A DNA stretch of 64,000 nt from Sorangium cellulosum So ce56 (GCF_000067165.1 NC_010162.1:10404501-10468500); one strand, 5' to 3'. Positions 16,440-25,567 are shown, counted from the stretch's first letter. Made by a program: numbers and translations. The notes: generated by a model not told the origin, from the sequence alone.

Positions 16440-16720
16440 GTCGCGGTTCCGGGCGGATTCTTGCTCCGATCGCCGCGGAGGCCAAGCGGAGGCGCCCGCG
16501 CTGCGGTGCTGGGCCTCCCCTGCCCCTGCGCCAAGAGCGCCCGCCTCCCGGATCCTGGGCGGGCGGCCATTGCGCGTCGCAGGACGCCACGGTCGAGGCG
16601 ATGTGTCTCAGGGGCGCGATCCCCGGATCCGAGGGTGTGGTGACGAGGAGCACGCGCGGGCGCTCGGCGCGGTTTGGCCCAGGCATTGCTGACATGGTCG
16701 AGCGCGGAGGAGAGGATACC

Positions 16721-16948
16721 GTGAAAACAGGGATTCGATCGCTGCTCCTGGGCAGCATGGTCATCGGTTGCGTCGGTGTGATCGGTTGCGGAGGCAGCAA
16801 GCCTCAGCCGGAGGGACCTGCCGAGAAGGCGGGCGAGGCCGTGGACGACGCCGCGCGCGACGTCAAGGACGAGGCGAAGGACGCCGCGGAGTCGACGGGC
16901 GACGCGGCCGAGAAGGCGGGGGACAAGATCGAGGAGAAGACCGACTAG
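16721..16948 (+). CDS. Small Lys/Glu/Ala-rich lipoprotein
   Basis: The 75-residue product begins at GTG 16721 behind GGAGGAGAGG; an in-frame ATG at 16694 is an alternative. A signal peptide ends GCVGVIGCGG, a lipobox. The mature part is a run of 11-residue-like amphipathic repeats (DDAARDVKDEAKDAAEST; GDAAEKAGDKIEEKTD) resembling LEA or YtxH/CsbD-like stress proteins. It is likely anchored in the envelope. The hemerythrin gene follows after 180 bases on the same strand; both fit a stress theme, which is inference. Confidence 0.7.
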   Translation: MKTGIRSLLLGSMVIGCVGVIGCGGSKPQPEGPAEKAGEAVDDAARDVKDEAKDAAESTGDAAEKAGDKIEEKTD

Positions 16949-17127
16949 CGGCCCCGAGCGATCTCGGGCCGTTCGCGCAGCGAGGGGCGAGCCGGTGCGC
17001 TCGCCCCTCGCTGCGCCTCGTGAGCAAGGCTGGCCGGAGCGCCTCGCGCGCGAGATCGCCCCGGCCGGCGATGAACCCCGAACAACCCCGGCCGCGCCGA
17101 GGCGCGGCGCACCATGGAGGCAGGAAG

Positions 17128-17652
17128 ATGAAAGCGACGTCATTGCTCGAGAAGCAGCATCGCAAGGTGGAGTCCCTCTTCAAGCAGCTCGAGAGCGGCA
17201 GATCGGATCCGGCGCCCGTGCTCGCCGAGCTCGCCAACGAGCTCGCCGCGCACATGGCGATCGAGCAGGAGACGTTCTATCCCGCGGTGCAGCAGATCAA
17301 GGAGGACGTGATCCTCGAGAGCTTCGAGGAGCACGCCATCGCCGAGCTCGCGCTGAAGCGGCTGCTCTCGACCTCCCCGGACGATCTCTCGTTCAAGGCG
17401 CGCGTGACGACGCTGAAGGAGCTCATCCAGCACCACGTCGAGGAGGAGGAAAAGGAGCTCTTCCCGGCGGTCGAGAAGGCCGTGGACGAGAAGCGCCTCA
17501 GCGAGCTCGGCAGGTCGATGAAGGCGGAGTTCGAGCAGCGGCTGGCCGAGGGCTACGAGACGCTCCTGCCGGCGGGCTACAAGAAGACGTCCGCGGACCA
17601 GGCGAGCCGCGCGATCCACGAGAGCCACGCGAACGGCGCGGCCCGGGCCTGA
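17128..17652 (+). CDS. Hemerythrin HHE cation-binding domain protein
   Basis: The 174-residue product starts MKATSLLEKQHRKVESLFKQ behind a GGAGGCAGGAAG ribosome site. The His/Glu ligands fit the pattern: H11 in KQHRKV, AAHMAIEQETFYPAV, SFEEHAIAE, and IQHHVEEEEKELFP. These form the di-iron site of HHE proteins, which bind O2, NO or sense iron and oxygen. The C-terminal 40 residues are a flexible extension. It is soluble and cytosolic. It sits between a small stress-type lipoprotein gene and a SemiSWEET-like gene. Confidence 0.88.
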   Translation: MKATSLLEKQHRKVESLFKQLESGRSDPAPVLAELANELAAHMAIEQETFYPAVQQIKEDVILESFEEHAIAELALKRLLSTSPDDLSFKARVTTLKELIQHHVEEEEKELFPAVEKAVDEKRLSELGRSMKAEFEQRLAEGYETLLPAGYKKTSADQASRAIHESHANGAARA

Positions 17653-17700
17653 CGAGGCCCGCTCGAGGAGAGAGGTCGCGCGGCGGTCCGGCGGTGAGAC

Positions 17701-18168
17701 ATGAAAGACGCGATCGGCTGGGTCAGCTCTGGCATCCTCGTGCTGACCATCGGCAATCAGGTCTACAAGCAATGGAGGAGCAAGACGAGCCAGGGCATCT
17801 CCAGGTGGCTCTTCATCGGCCAGCTGGCCGCGTCGATCGGGTTCGTCATCTACAGCTGGATGCTCGACAGCTGGGTCTTCGTGGCGACGAACTCGCTCAT
17901 GGTCGCGAACGCGCTCGCCGGCGCGACGATCGTCTATCTCCAGCGGAGGCGCCGCGCGCCTCGCTCGGCAGAAGATGAGGCCAGGGCCCGGCGAGCGTTC
18001 AAGTTTCCCCGGGCCGCCGGCCCGCGCGGGCGACATTTGAGAGCCGGTCGCGGTGCGCTGGCTGTCCTGTCTCGCACGAGTGGAATTCGAAGCAAACGAA
18101 CACACATTCATGCGACACGCGCGCTTCTCTCCGCACAGACACGCGGGAAGCCCGCCAATCGAGCCTGA
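17701..18168 (+). CDS. SemiSWEET/PQ-loop-like small membrane protein
   Basis: The first ~85 residues form three TM helices: IGWVSSGILVLTIGNQVY, WLFIGQLAASIGFVIYSWML and VATNSLMVANALAGATIVYL. The first helix is followed by KTSQGISRWLFIG, the PQ-loop-like feature of SemiSWEET and MtN3 relatives. Bacterial SemiSWEETs work as dimers and move sugars; the substrate here is unknown. The 70-residue basic tail after QRRRRAP is unusual for the family and may be partly read-through of a non-coding stretch. The start ATG at 17701 is 48 bases after the hemerythrin stop. Confidence 0.65.
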   Translation: MKDAIGWVSSGILVLTIGNQVYKQWRSKTSQGISRWLFIGQLAASIGFVIYSWMLDSWVFVATNSLMVANALAGATIVYLQRRRRAPRSAEDEARARRAFKFPRAAGPRGRHLRAGRGALAVLSRTSGIRSKRTHIHATRALLSAQTRGKPANRA

Positions 18169-18243
18169 ACCGATCAAGCATGCAAAAGTGAAGCAGGATC
18201 GGTCGATGTTGAGCATGCGTCGAATACCCCATAGACTCGACGG

Positions 18244-19137
18244 ATGCTTAACCCTCGGACTCCTTCATGCGCCGTCGCGCTCGCCGCGACGTTCATCGGT
18301 GCTGTGCTGTCGGGCTGCGTCGGTGAGGTGGGCGACGGGTCGCTCGATGGCGAAGGCGGCGGGCCGTCGAGCGGCGCCGGCGCCGTGATCCACCCGGGAG
18401 ACTCCGGCAGCGGACCGAGCACCAGCAGCGGCGGCTCGACCGCGGCGGGCACGGGCGGCTCGTCCGGCGCGGCGACCGGGGGCACCGGCGGCTCGTCTGC
18501 CCAGGGAACCGGCGGCTCGGCCACGGCAGGCGCGGGCGGCTCGAGCGGCGAGGGCGCCGGCGGCGCCAGCAGCTCGGCCGCGCAGGGCACAGGCGGCGCT
18601 GGGGGCTCGGCCACGGCGGGCGCCGGCGGCTCGTCGGCCGAGGGCGCCGGCGGCTCCTCCGCGCAGGGCGGCGGGGGCTCGGCCACGGCCTCGACCACGG
18701 CCGGCACCGGAGGCTCGAGCGGCGAGGGCTCCGGGAGCGGCGCTGGCGGCTCGGGCGGCGCCACCGGCGCGGCGCAGCTGTGCGTCGATACGATCAACCA
18801 GCACCGCGCCACGCTCGGCTTGCCGCCCCTCGCGCGCTGGGTCGAGGCGGAGTCGTGCTCCGATGAAGAGGCGGAGTCCGACGGGAACACCGGCGAGTTT
18901 CACGGCGCGTTCGGCGCTTGCAAGGAGAACGCCCAGAACGAGTGCCCCGGGTGGGATGGCCCGCCGGAATCGATGATCGTCCCGTGTTTGCAGGTCATGT
19001 GGGACGAGGGGCCGGGCGAGGATTTCGAGAAGCACGGCCACTTCATCAACATGAGCAGCACCCGCTTCACGAAGGTGGCTTGCGGGTTCCACACCTTCCC
19101 GGACGGCAGCGTCTGGGCGGTGCAGAACTTCCGGTGA
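18244..19137 (+). CDS. Lipoprotein with Gly/Ser-rich linker and CAP-like (SCP/PR1) domain
   Basis: The 297-residue product has a signal peptide ending VLSGCVGE. Residues ~30-175 are a linker of GTGGSS, GAGGSS and GSATAG repeats. From CVDTINQHRATLGLPPLARW on it reads as a CAP domain: N-Q-H-R start, SCSDEEAESDG, HGAFGACKENAQNECPGW, and a late HFINMSSTRFTKVACGFH that matches the conserved HxxNI..xxxVGxG motif. CAP proteins are extracellular with varied functions. The paired cysteines fit a secreted, disulphide-bonded domain. Such linkers are typical of myxobacterial surface lipoproteins. Confidence 0.8.
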   Translation: MLNPRTPSCAVALAATFIGAVLSGCVGEVGDGSLDGEGGGPSSGAGAVIHPGDSGSGPSTSSGGSTAAGTGGSSGAATGGTGGSSAQGTGGSATAGAGGSSGEGAGGASSSAAQGTGGAGGSATAGAGGSSAEGAGGSSAQGGGGSATASTTAGTGGSSGEGSGSGAGGSGGATGAAQLCVDTINQHRATLGLPPLARWVEAESCSDEEAESDGNTGEFHGAFGACKENAQNECPGWDGPPESMIVPCLQVMWDEGPGEDFEKHGHFINMSSTRFTKVACGFHTFPDGSVWAVQNFR

Positions 19138-19162
19138 CGGGCGCGGCGAGCGCTCACGGGCC

Positions 19163-19852
19163 TCATCCGTCGGGCGCCGTGCCCCCGCGGGCACCGGCGG
19201 ATTCATCTTCTCCCAGGACCGCAGGGCCCTCCTCGAGCTTGCCGGTGAGCCGCACGCGCGTCGCGCGGTGCACCCACACGTCGAACGCCTCCATCATGCG
19301 CCGCTCGATGGCCGCGCCCTCCAGCAGGCCGAGCGCGCGCGCGACGGCCTCCAGCGTCGACAGGGCGCCCTCGTGCGGCGCGCGGCGCAAGCCATAGCGG
19401 CTCGGCGCGCCCTCGGGCAGCGTGACCGGCTCGGCGCCGCGCGCGTCGGCGTCCCGGTGGACCGCATGGCGCGCCTGGTTCCAGTTGCCGTCAGGAACGA
19501 GCAGCACCACCGGCTCGCCGCTCGCGTCGTCTGGCGTGAGGCCGCGCGCCTCGGGCGACGGGAAGAGCACGAGCCGGCGGCCCTCCGGCAGCGGCGGGCG
19601 CGGCCGCGGCGCGATCTCGCCGCGCACGCGCACCTCCGCGCCCTCGAGCAGGCGCGCGACGAGCCGGCCCGTGTTGGTGCTCCTCGTGCGCTCGATCCGG
19701 TGGGTGAGCAGCACGACGCGCGTGCGCACGGAGAGCCGGGGCAGCGCGCCGCAGAGGCACATCGCCTGCGGCAAGCCGCAGCCGCGGCAGCGCGGCGTCC
19801 CGCGCGCGCGGATGGGGGGCAGATCGGGCGGCTGGAGCGGGAGGAACGTCAT
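19163..19852 (-). CDS. DTW domain protein, tRNA-uridine aminocarboxypropyltransferase-like (TapT)
   Basis: The 229-residue product has the N-terminal zinc-type cysteines CRGCGLPQAMCLCG, then RTRVVLLTHRIERTRSTNTG, PDGNWNQARHAV (the DTW motif region, here D-G-N-W), and SRYGLRRAPHEGALSTLEA. These are the landmarks of DTW enzymes that add a 3-amino-3-carboxypropyl group from SAM to uridine in tRNA. The D-x-x-W pair is kept although the middle Thr is Asn. It is cytosolic and converges with the CAP-domain gene. A ~180-base gap separates its start from the esterase-like gene. Confidence 0.83.
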   Translation of the reverse strand: MTFLPLQPPDLPPIRARGTPRCRGCGLPQAMCLCGALPRLSVRTRVVLLTHRIERTRSTNTGRLVARLLEGAEVRVRGEIAPRPRPPLPEGRRLVLFPSPEARGLTPDDASGEPVVLLVPDGNWNQARHAVHRDADARGAEPVTLPEGAPSRYGLRRAPHEGALSTLEAVARALGLLEGAAIERRMMEAFDVWVHRATRVRLTGKLEEGPAVLGEDESAGARGGTAPDG

Positions 19853-20029
19853 CGCGTCCGGGCCGGGCGTTCTCCCACGCGCCGGCCGCCCCCGTCAAAC
19901 GGCCCCGCACCCGGACAGCGCCGAGGGTGATCGCGGGGCCCCGGCGTCGCGCCGCGCGACGATCCTCGGCCCCGGGCTGCGCGCCGTAGTACATAGCCAC
20001 GTGCACATCCCTGGGTGGCCGCCTCCGTG

Positions 20030-21214
20030 TCAAGGAAGCGAATGCCGCTTCAGCGTGGCCCACCCGATCTCGGGGCTCCCCCAGGTCATGCCGCCGCCCT
20101 CCGCGGTGCACAGCGTCACCTCCGCGCCGCTTGCGCAGCTCGAGTACGTCGAGCAACCGTCGCTGTCCGCCGCGCTCGGTGATCCCGTGCACCGGTTCAG
20201 CTCGGCCCACCTCTCGAAGGTGCCGGCGGCTCCGAGGAAGGTGATGTTCGCACCGTTCGGCGCCTGCTGAGGCCCGCCTTCGTAAGGCACCAGCAAGTCC
20301 GCGGTACCCCGGAACGAGATCTCGGTCACAGGCCGCGACGGCTGGCAGGGCTGCTCCGACTCCGCCAGAAGGTCGAACGCGCTGGGAGCGACCGCGGCAA
20401 AGACGTCCGCGGCGTTGCAGGCCAGGTGGTAGGCCATCCCGCCGCCGTTCGCGACGCCGACGGCATAGACCCGCTTGACATCGACGCACGCCTCCTTCTG
20501 GACCTCCTGGACCAGGGCGCGCGCGAACCCCACGTCGTCGACGTCGCGCGACGTCGTGCAACACGGACCGATGTTCCACGCGCCGTCGATGCCCTGCGGC
20601 CACGCGACGATGAACCCCTCGGCCTCGGCGAGCTCGCGGTACCCCGAGGCCTCGGCCTCCTCCGCCGGGGTCCCGCCCAGCGTATGGTAATCGAGCACCA
20701 GCGGCATGGGGCTCGCGCCCGTGTAGCTCGCGGGGAGGCGAACGACGTAGCTTCGGGTGGTGTCCCCGACCGTCACCGTGCGCTCGTTGTCGCCGGGCGA
20801 AAGCGTCGTCGCCGGGCACGCGGTCGCCGTCTCGCCCTCGCCGGGCGTCCGGCAGAAGCCGCCCTGACAGCGGAACGGCGCGCCGAGCGGCTCGCAGTCG
20901 GCGTCGCCGCTGCAGGAGATATCGCAGAACGCGGCGCTCTCGGCCGCGTCGCAGGCCGCCTCGGCAGGCCGCTCCGCCACGGCCACACACTCGGCGCCGA
21001 AGACGAGCGCCGTACACTCGCGGGCGACAGAGCAGGCGCGCGTGCAGACGCCGCAGATGCAGGAGAGGCCGTCTGCGCAGCTGGCATCACAGCTCCTGAG
21101 GAAGTTGGTCTCGCTCCCCGTTTGAGGCCCGATGTCCCTGCAGGCCGAGCCGAGGAGCGCGCCGCCCGTCACGCCCGCGATGAGGCACGCCGTCACGACC
21201 ACCCTAGATCTCAT
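20030..21214 (-). CDS. Secreted esterase-like lipoprotein (PHB depolymerase/feruloyl esterase fold) lacking the catalytic Ser
   Basis: The 394-residue product has a lipoprotein signal (GGALLGSACRDIG). Residues 40-130 are a Cys-rich module (CDASCADGLSCICGVC and similar). The rest is the LpqC/CE1 alpha-beta hydrolase: YVVRLPASYTG, PLVLDYHTLGGTP, GFIVAWPQGI, and the nucleophile elbow KRVYAVGVANGGGMAY. Family members carry G-x-S-N-G-G there; this one reads Ala (codon GCG) instead of Ser. A late SFRGTADLLVPYEGG would hold the Asp. Without Ser it should be inactive as an esterase and may only bind its polymer. The start overlaps the upstream regulator stop by 11 bases. Confidence 0.8.
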   Translation of the reverse strand: MRSRVVVTACLIAGVTGGALLGSACRDIGPQTGSETNFLRSCDASCADGLSCICGVCTRACSVARECTALVFGAECVAVAERPAEAACDAAESAAFCDISCSGDADCEPLGAPFRCQGGFCRTPGEGETATACPATTLSPGDNERTVTVGDTTRSYVVRLPASYTGASPMPLVLDYHTLGGTPAEEAEASGYRELAEAEGFIVAWPQGIDGAWNIGPCCTTSRDVDDVGFARALVQEVQKEACVDVKRVYAVGVANGGGMAYHLACNAADVFAAVAPSAFDLLAESEQPCQPSRPVTEISFRGTADLLVPYEGGPQQAPNGANITFLGAAGTFERWAELNRCTGSPSAADSDGCSTYSSCASGAEVTLCTAEGGGMTWGSPEIGWATLKRHSLP

Positions 21215-22202
21215 CGCCGCCCCCGCTGTCCTGCTGGATCAAGCACTGTCCGATGTACAGAACGACCTGCGTGTACCTGTCCGGCCTCTCGTGCGCCGCG
21301 TTGAAGGCCTCGACCTGCTCGCGCAGCTCGACCAGCTGGGCACGCAGGCGCCCCAGCGTCTCGTACGCCCGCTGTTCGTGCGGATGGCCGGGCCACAGGT
21401 CGAGGGTATAGGTGCTCCCCCCGACGCGATCGCCGAGGCCGGGCGCGGAGCGATCCTCGCGCAGCCGGCACAGGATGGTCTTCACCATCGCCTGGAAGTG
21501 ATCGAAGATCGCCGCCTCCCACCCCACGGGCGAGCCCAGCAGCACATAGAGGCTCCCGGCGCTGTACGTCGCCCCGGCGCCCTCCCCGCTCCGCTCGACA
21601 CGCGCCGATTCCACGAGGCGCCCCAGGGCGGCGTCGAGCTCCGCGCGCTCGATGTGCGTCCGCTGAAGCAGCTCGTCGCGCGCGAGCGGGCCTTCCCGGT
21701 AGATGATCGCCCAGACGAGCTCGTCGACGCCTTCGCCGGAGCGGAGCGCGCGCAGCGCGCCCAGCTCGTCGTCGGACACCGCGCGATACACCACCTGAGC
21801 CCCCTGCCCCGCCTGGAAGATCAGGCGGCTCTCGCAGAGGTCGAAGAGCACCCCGCGGAGCAGGACGTCATCCTCGCCGGCGAACGCCCTCAAGATCTCG
21901 GCCCGCGGCGTGATCCCCCGGCGGCGGATGTGGTCCAGCACGGCCTCCCAGAGCGAACGGCCGCGCTCGACCGAGCTCTCCGTGATCCGCCGGACGCGGC
22001 GCTGATAGGTCCGGAGCCCCATGCCGAACATGTCGGCGCTCACCTTACGGCTGACGCCTTGCCGCTCGAGCTCGGTGACCAGGTCCTGGAACACCTGGTC
22101 TGCGAGCTGGGCCAGGGGTGCGCGCCAGCCGCCCGAGGTCGCCAGCTGGGCGATGAGGACGGTGGTCTGACGAACGATGGCATGAATCAGCTCTACCGTC
22201 AT
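21204..22202 (-). CDS. Winged-helix protein of unknown function
   Basis: The 332-residue soluble product begins MTVELIHAIVRQTTVLIAQL. A first HTH-like block reads SRKVSADMFGMGLRTYQRRV. Then there are two winged-helix-like units (LRGVLFDLCESRLIFQ; LARDELLQRTHIERAELDAALGRLVESARVE) and a C-terminal helical part with LGRLRAQLVELREQVEAFN. This looks like a DNA-binding regulator with a coiled tail. Its stop overlaps the start of the esterase-like lipoprotein gene by 11 bases, so the two form an operon. The AT-rich ATAAATTGATAA just before the start may be its promoter. No named family is recognised. Confidence 0.6.
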   Translation of the reverse strand: MTVELIHAIVRQTTVLIAQLATSGGWRAPLAQLADQVFQDLVTELERQGVSRKVSADMFGMGLRTYQRRVRRITESSVERGRSLWEAVLDHIRRRGITPRAEILRAFAGEDDVLLRGVLFDLCESRLIFQAGQGAQVVYRAVSDDELGALRALRSGEGVDELVWAIIYREGPLARDELLQRTHIERAELDAALGRLVESARVERSGEGAGATYSAGSLYVLLGSPVGWEAAIFDHFQAMVKTILCRLREDRSAPGLGDRVGGSTYTLDLWPGHPHEQRAYETLGRLRAQLVELREQVEAFNAAHERPDRYTQVVLYIGQCLIQQDSGGGDEI

Positions 22203-22533
22203 AAATTGATAAGTATCGACGAGAAGCCTCGTTGCGCGCCACAGAGTAACGCCGCACAGGCCAGCGGGGGGAGTGACAAACCCGACACCCCCCGGGCGTG
22301 GGGAGGGCCGACGAGCGGCAGAAGACCAAGGGGGGGCTCGCAGGGGGCTGTGGTGTGACGGAAGCCGCTTCCCTACGTGGAGGATGGACCCGAGATAACG
22401 TTGCTTTCCATGTGAAGCGGATCACGCAAGGCACGATCTCTCCCAGACCGCCTCCTCGGCCCGCTCTGTCACACGCTGTTCGTCATGATGACGCTGCCGC
22501 CGCCCGCCGTCGGCGGCGGCCGGCGCCGCGGCC
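22203..22533. other. Intergenic, no gene seen
   Basis: About 330 bases lie between the HAD gene stop and the winged-helix gene start, both on the minus strand. The part next to the winged-helix start is AT-rich and likely holds its promoter. The rest is GC-rich with C and G runs and shows no frame with protein-like make-up. Confidence 0.5.
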
Positions 22534-23208
22534 TCATCGAGCCGCTCGGCCTCGAGTCTCCCTCAGCGCACGCACCGCCAGCACCAGCTCCTCCAGCGTG
22601 TCGACGATGCGGTCGGCGCCCGCAGTCTCCAGCTCCGCGCGCGACCCGTAGCCCCAGGTCACCCCGATCGCCACGAGGCCGTGCGCCTTGGCGCCGAGGA
22701 CATCGTGTTCGCGGTCGCCGATCATGCACGCGTCGGCGGGGGTGAGCGACTCGCGCTCCAGGGCGTGCGCGATGAGCTCGGCCTTGGTCGAGCGCTCGCC
22801 CGACAGCTCGGCGCCATAGACCCGGGGCACGTGCGAGCGAAGGCCGAAGTGGTCGATGATGCGCTCGGCATAGACGGCCGCCTTGCTGGTGACGAGGCAG
22901 AGGCCGTGGCCCGCCTGGCGGAGCTGCGCGAGCGCCTCTGGCACACCGGGATACACGCTGTTCTCGAACAGGCCGAGCGTGCCGAAGCGCTCGCGATAGA
23001 CGCGCACGGCCTCCTCGATACGAACGCTGTCGCGCGTCGCCAGGATCTCGGCGAACGCCTCGCGCAGCGGCGGACCGATGAAGCGGCGCACCTCGGCGAG
23101 GCCGATCGAGCCGTGCCCGAGCACATGGGCCGCGTGCACGAAGCAGGCGGCAATGCCAGGGGCCGGATCCGTCAAGGTGCCGTCGAGATCGAGAAACAAC
23201 GTGCGCAT
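22534..23208 (-). CDS. HAD family phosphatase, phosphoglycolate phosphatase-like
   Basis: The 224-residue product shows all HAD motifs: DLDGTLTDPAPGI (nucleophile and general acid Asp), LVTSKA (motif II), a Lys in STKAELIAHAL (motif III), and CMIGDREHDVLGA (motif IV). The cap between residues 20 and 85 is the helical C1 type of Gph and pyrophosphatase relatives (FIGPPLREAF is typical). It should dephosphorylate a small metabolite in the cytosol. Phosphoglycolate is the usual substrate but the sequence does not prove it. It stands alone; 280 bases before its start hold nothing recognisable. Confidence 0.85.
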   Translation of the reverse strand: MRTLFLDLDGTLTDPAPGIAACFVHAAHVLGHGSIGLAEVRRFIGPPLREAFAEILATRDSVRIEEAVRVYRERFGTLGLFENSVYPGVPEALAQLRQAGHGLCLVTSKAAVYAERIIDHFGLRSHVPRVYGAELSGERSTKAELIAHALERESLTPADACMIGDREHDVLGAKAHGLVAIGVTWGYGSRAELETAGADRIVDTLEELVLAVRALRETRGRAAR

Positions 23209-23495
23209 GGCGGCGCACGTAGGGCACCGAAGGGCGCGACGGCAAGGGTCGCGAACTGGTACAGACGCGAGGTCAGACCGAACGGAACTTTTCGGTGACG
23301 CTCCCCTCGGAGAGTGGGCATCGTGACGGCTCTCCAGGTCGACGAGCGGGGGATGACAGATCTGTCCAAGGGGGGCGACGGCGATCTCGCCGTCTATTCA
23401 CGCGAGTCGCAGCGGCAATAGAACAAGGAGGGTCGGACGCGAGCCGAGAGTCTCCGCAGGTCCTGACCAGCGCCCCCTAACAGAAGGTGACGACG

Positions 23496-24446
23496 ATGAA
23501 CTATCCTGTTCTTTCCTCCCGATTGGTGGTCCGTTGCGCTCTTGGGATGGCCGTGCTCAGCCTCGGAGCTTGCGCTTCAGAAGTCGACCCGAACGAGGGT
23601 TCGGAGTCGGAGAGCGCAGCAACCGGAGGGACGACGGGCACCAGCGCTTCCACGACCGGAAGCTCGACGAGCGGGGGGACAGGCGCTGGAAGCTCCAGCT
23701 CTGCCGGAGCGACAATGGGGACGACCGGCGCGGGAGGAGCCCCGAGCGGCGCTACCAGCGGCGCTTCCGGCACCGGCGGGGGCGGCACCGGCGGCGCAGA
23801 CCCGAGCGGACCAGCGTCGGTGAGCAGCACGAGCACGGGCGGCGACCCCGGGACGGGCGGCGGGGATGACGGCCTGCCTCCGACAGGCGAGAACTCGGTT
23901 GCGTACACCGGCTGCTCGATGGCCAACAACATCGGCACTGGCTACAAGCGCGTCGGCGGCAAGGTCATGTGGAACGCGGACAACTATCAAACGGGCGCCA
24001 TGGTGGTCCAGAACTGGACCAACCCGAACAGCTCTTCCTGGCAGCTCTTCGACCGGAAGATGGAGTCGATCGGCGGAAAAGACGTCGTCAAGGCCATCAT
24101 GGTCCAGATCTGCATCCTGTCGCAGCGGGCGACCGACAAGGAGCTCCGTGACATGGTCAAGGCGGCGCGCCAGCACGTCAACCCGGGCACGCATATCTAC
24201 ATCGTGGGCCAGCCGGTCTACAACGCTGGGCACGATTGCTTCATCGCGGGAGCCGGAGGCGCCGACTGGACGGACATGAAGGCGCAAGAGCTGGCCAAGG
24301 ACTCGACCATCAACGAGAACATGAGCTACCTCGGGAAGTTCATCCTCAACAACGACGCCGGCGAGGTCAGCGACGGCTGCCACGCCAGCAGCCCGAAGGG
24401 CGAGAACGTGCTGGGAGAGCAGGCGAAGGCGTTCTTCGGGGGCTGA
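23496..24446 (+). CDS. Lipoprotein with Gly/Ser/Thr linker and SGNH-hydrolase-like domain
   Basis: The 316-residue product starts at ATG 23496 with AGAAGG upstream; an in-frame GTG lies three codons earlier. The signal ends LSLGACASE. A linker of TGGTTGTSAS and GGAGGA-type repeats spans about residues 25-120. The C-terminal domain opens with VAYTGCSMANNIGTGYK, where SGNH enzymes have GDSxxxG, and ends with SDGCHASSPKGENVLGEQA, the D-x-x-H block. The Ser is kept; the Asp of GDS is Cys. It is probably a surface esterase or lipase-like protein; activity is unproven. It lies ~110 bases before the FGE-domain lipoprotein gene. Confidence 0.68.
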   Translation: MNYPVLSSRLVVRCALGMAVLSLGACASEVDPNEGSESESAATGGTTGTSASTTGSSTSGGTGAGSSSSAGATMGTTGAGGAPSGATSGASGTGGGGTGGADPSGPASVSSTSTGGDPGTGGGDDGLPPTGENSVAYTGCSMANNIGTGYKRVGGKVMWNADNYQTGAMVVQNWTNPNSSSWQLFDRKMESIGGKDVVKAIMVQICILSQRATDKELRDMVKAARQHVNPGTHIYIVGQPVYNAGHDCFIAGAGGADWTDMKAQELAKDSTINENMSYLGKFILNNDAGEVSDGCHASSPKGENVLGEQAKAFFGG

Positions 24447-24553
24447 TCGGAGCACAGGCCCAGCGAGACTGAGCTGCGATGTCGACGGGCGCGCGCCACG
24501 CGTGGTGGCGCGCGCTCCGGAGGAGAGCAGGATCTGACCATCGTGGGTGACCT

Positions 24554-25567
24554 ATGATTTCGCTTGCCCCTCCTTGCCACACCGTTTGCATCGCATTCTT
24601 CGGGCTGCTGCTCTCGGCAGGTTGCACCTGCGGAAACGAGGAGATGATCGCAGCGGACGAGACGATCGCCGGGGATCGAAGCAGCGGCCACGCGGGCGCT
24701 TGGGCTGGAACGGCGCCAAGTTGCACCGGGCTGCCGGCGACCTGCGGGCCATCGGAGAACGAGGACTGCTGCGACAGCTTGCTGGTCTCCGGCGGAACCT
24801 TCGCTCGAAGCTACGACGGCGTGGACTATCTGGACCGGAGCTACACGGCGACGGTGAGCGACTTCTACCTCGACAAGTACGAGATCACCGTGGGCCGGTT
24901 CCGGGCGTTCGTCAACGCAGGCATGGGCACGCAGGCCAGCCCGCCTGGGGATGGCGCGGGCGCACATCCAAAGATCCCAGGCTCTGGCTGGAGCTCGGCG
25001 TGGAACACCAAGCTGCCGCCGAACACGGCTGCCCTGAAAGACGCCCTGAATTGCTTTGTGCACCAGAGCTGGACGGACACGGCGGGGAGCGACGAAAATA
25101 AGCCCATCAACTGCCTGGACTGGTACACGGCGTTCGCTTTCTGTGCGTGGGACAGGGGACGGCTGGCGACAGAGGCGGAGTGGAACTACGCGGCCTCCGG
25201 GGGCAGCGAGCACAGGTACTATCCGTGGTCGAAACCAGCGACCTCTACGGCAATCGATGACAGCTACGCGGCCTACTGCGGCGGCACCTGCAGCCTGCGG
25301 AACGTCGGCTCGACGTCGCCCAAAGGCGACGGGAAGTGGGGGCAGTCCGACCTGGGCGGGAACGCGTGGGAATGGACGCTGGACTGGGACCCGGTCCAGT
25401 ACCCGATGCCATGCCATGACTGCGCCGCCGTGACAGCAGGCTCCTACCGGGCTTTCCGGAGCGGCAGCAACGACGACCTCGCCCCGACCCTTCGGTCAGC
25501 CACCCGCCACGTCTACTACCCCGAGCTCCGAAGCAACATCGGGTCGCGTTGCGCCAGAAACCCTTAG
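24554..25567 (+). CDS. Lipoprotein with formylglycine-generating enzyme (FGE-sulfatase/SUMF1) domain
   Basis: The 337-residue product has a lipoprotein signal (FFGLLLSAGCTCG). The domain opens with FYLDKYEITVGRFRAFVN and has PINCLDWYTAFAFCAWDRGRLATEAEWNYAA, then GGNAWEWTLDW, all classic FGE-sulfatase blocks. It ends RCARNP; members usually end with GFRC. True FGEs keep two active-site Cys near the C-terminus; here RCARNP leaves only one such Cys, so it may be a binding rather than a catalytic member. Many myxobacterial surface proteins carry this fold. It follows the SGNH-like lipoprotein on the same strand. Confidence 0.82.
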   Translation: MISLAPPCHTVCIAFFGLLLSAGCTCGNEEMIAADETIAGDRSSGHAGAWAGTAPSCTGLPATCGPSENEDCCDSLLVSGGTFARSYDGVDYLDRSYTATVSDFYLDKYEITVGRFRAFVNAGMGTQASPPGDGAGAHPKIPGSGWSSAWNTKLPPNTAALKDALNCFVHQSWTDTAGSDENKPINCLDWYTAFAFCAWDRGRLATEAEWNYAASGGSEHRYYPWSKPATSTAIDDSYAAYCGGTCSLRNVGSTSPKGDGKWGQSDLGGNAWEWTLDWDPVQYPMPCHDCAAVTAGSYRAFRSGSNDDLAPTLRSATRHVYYPELRSNIGSRCARNP

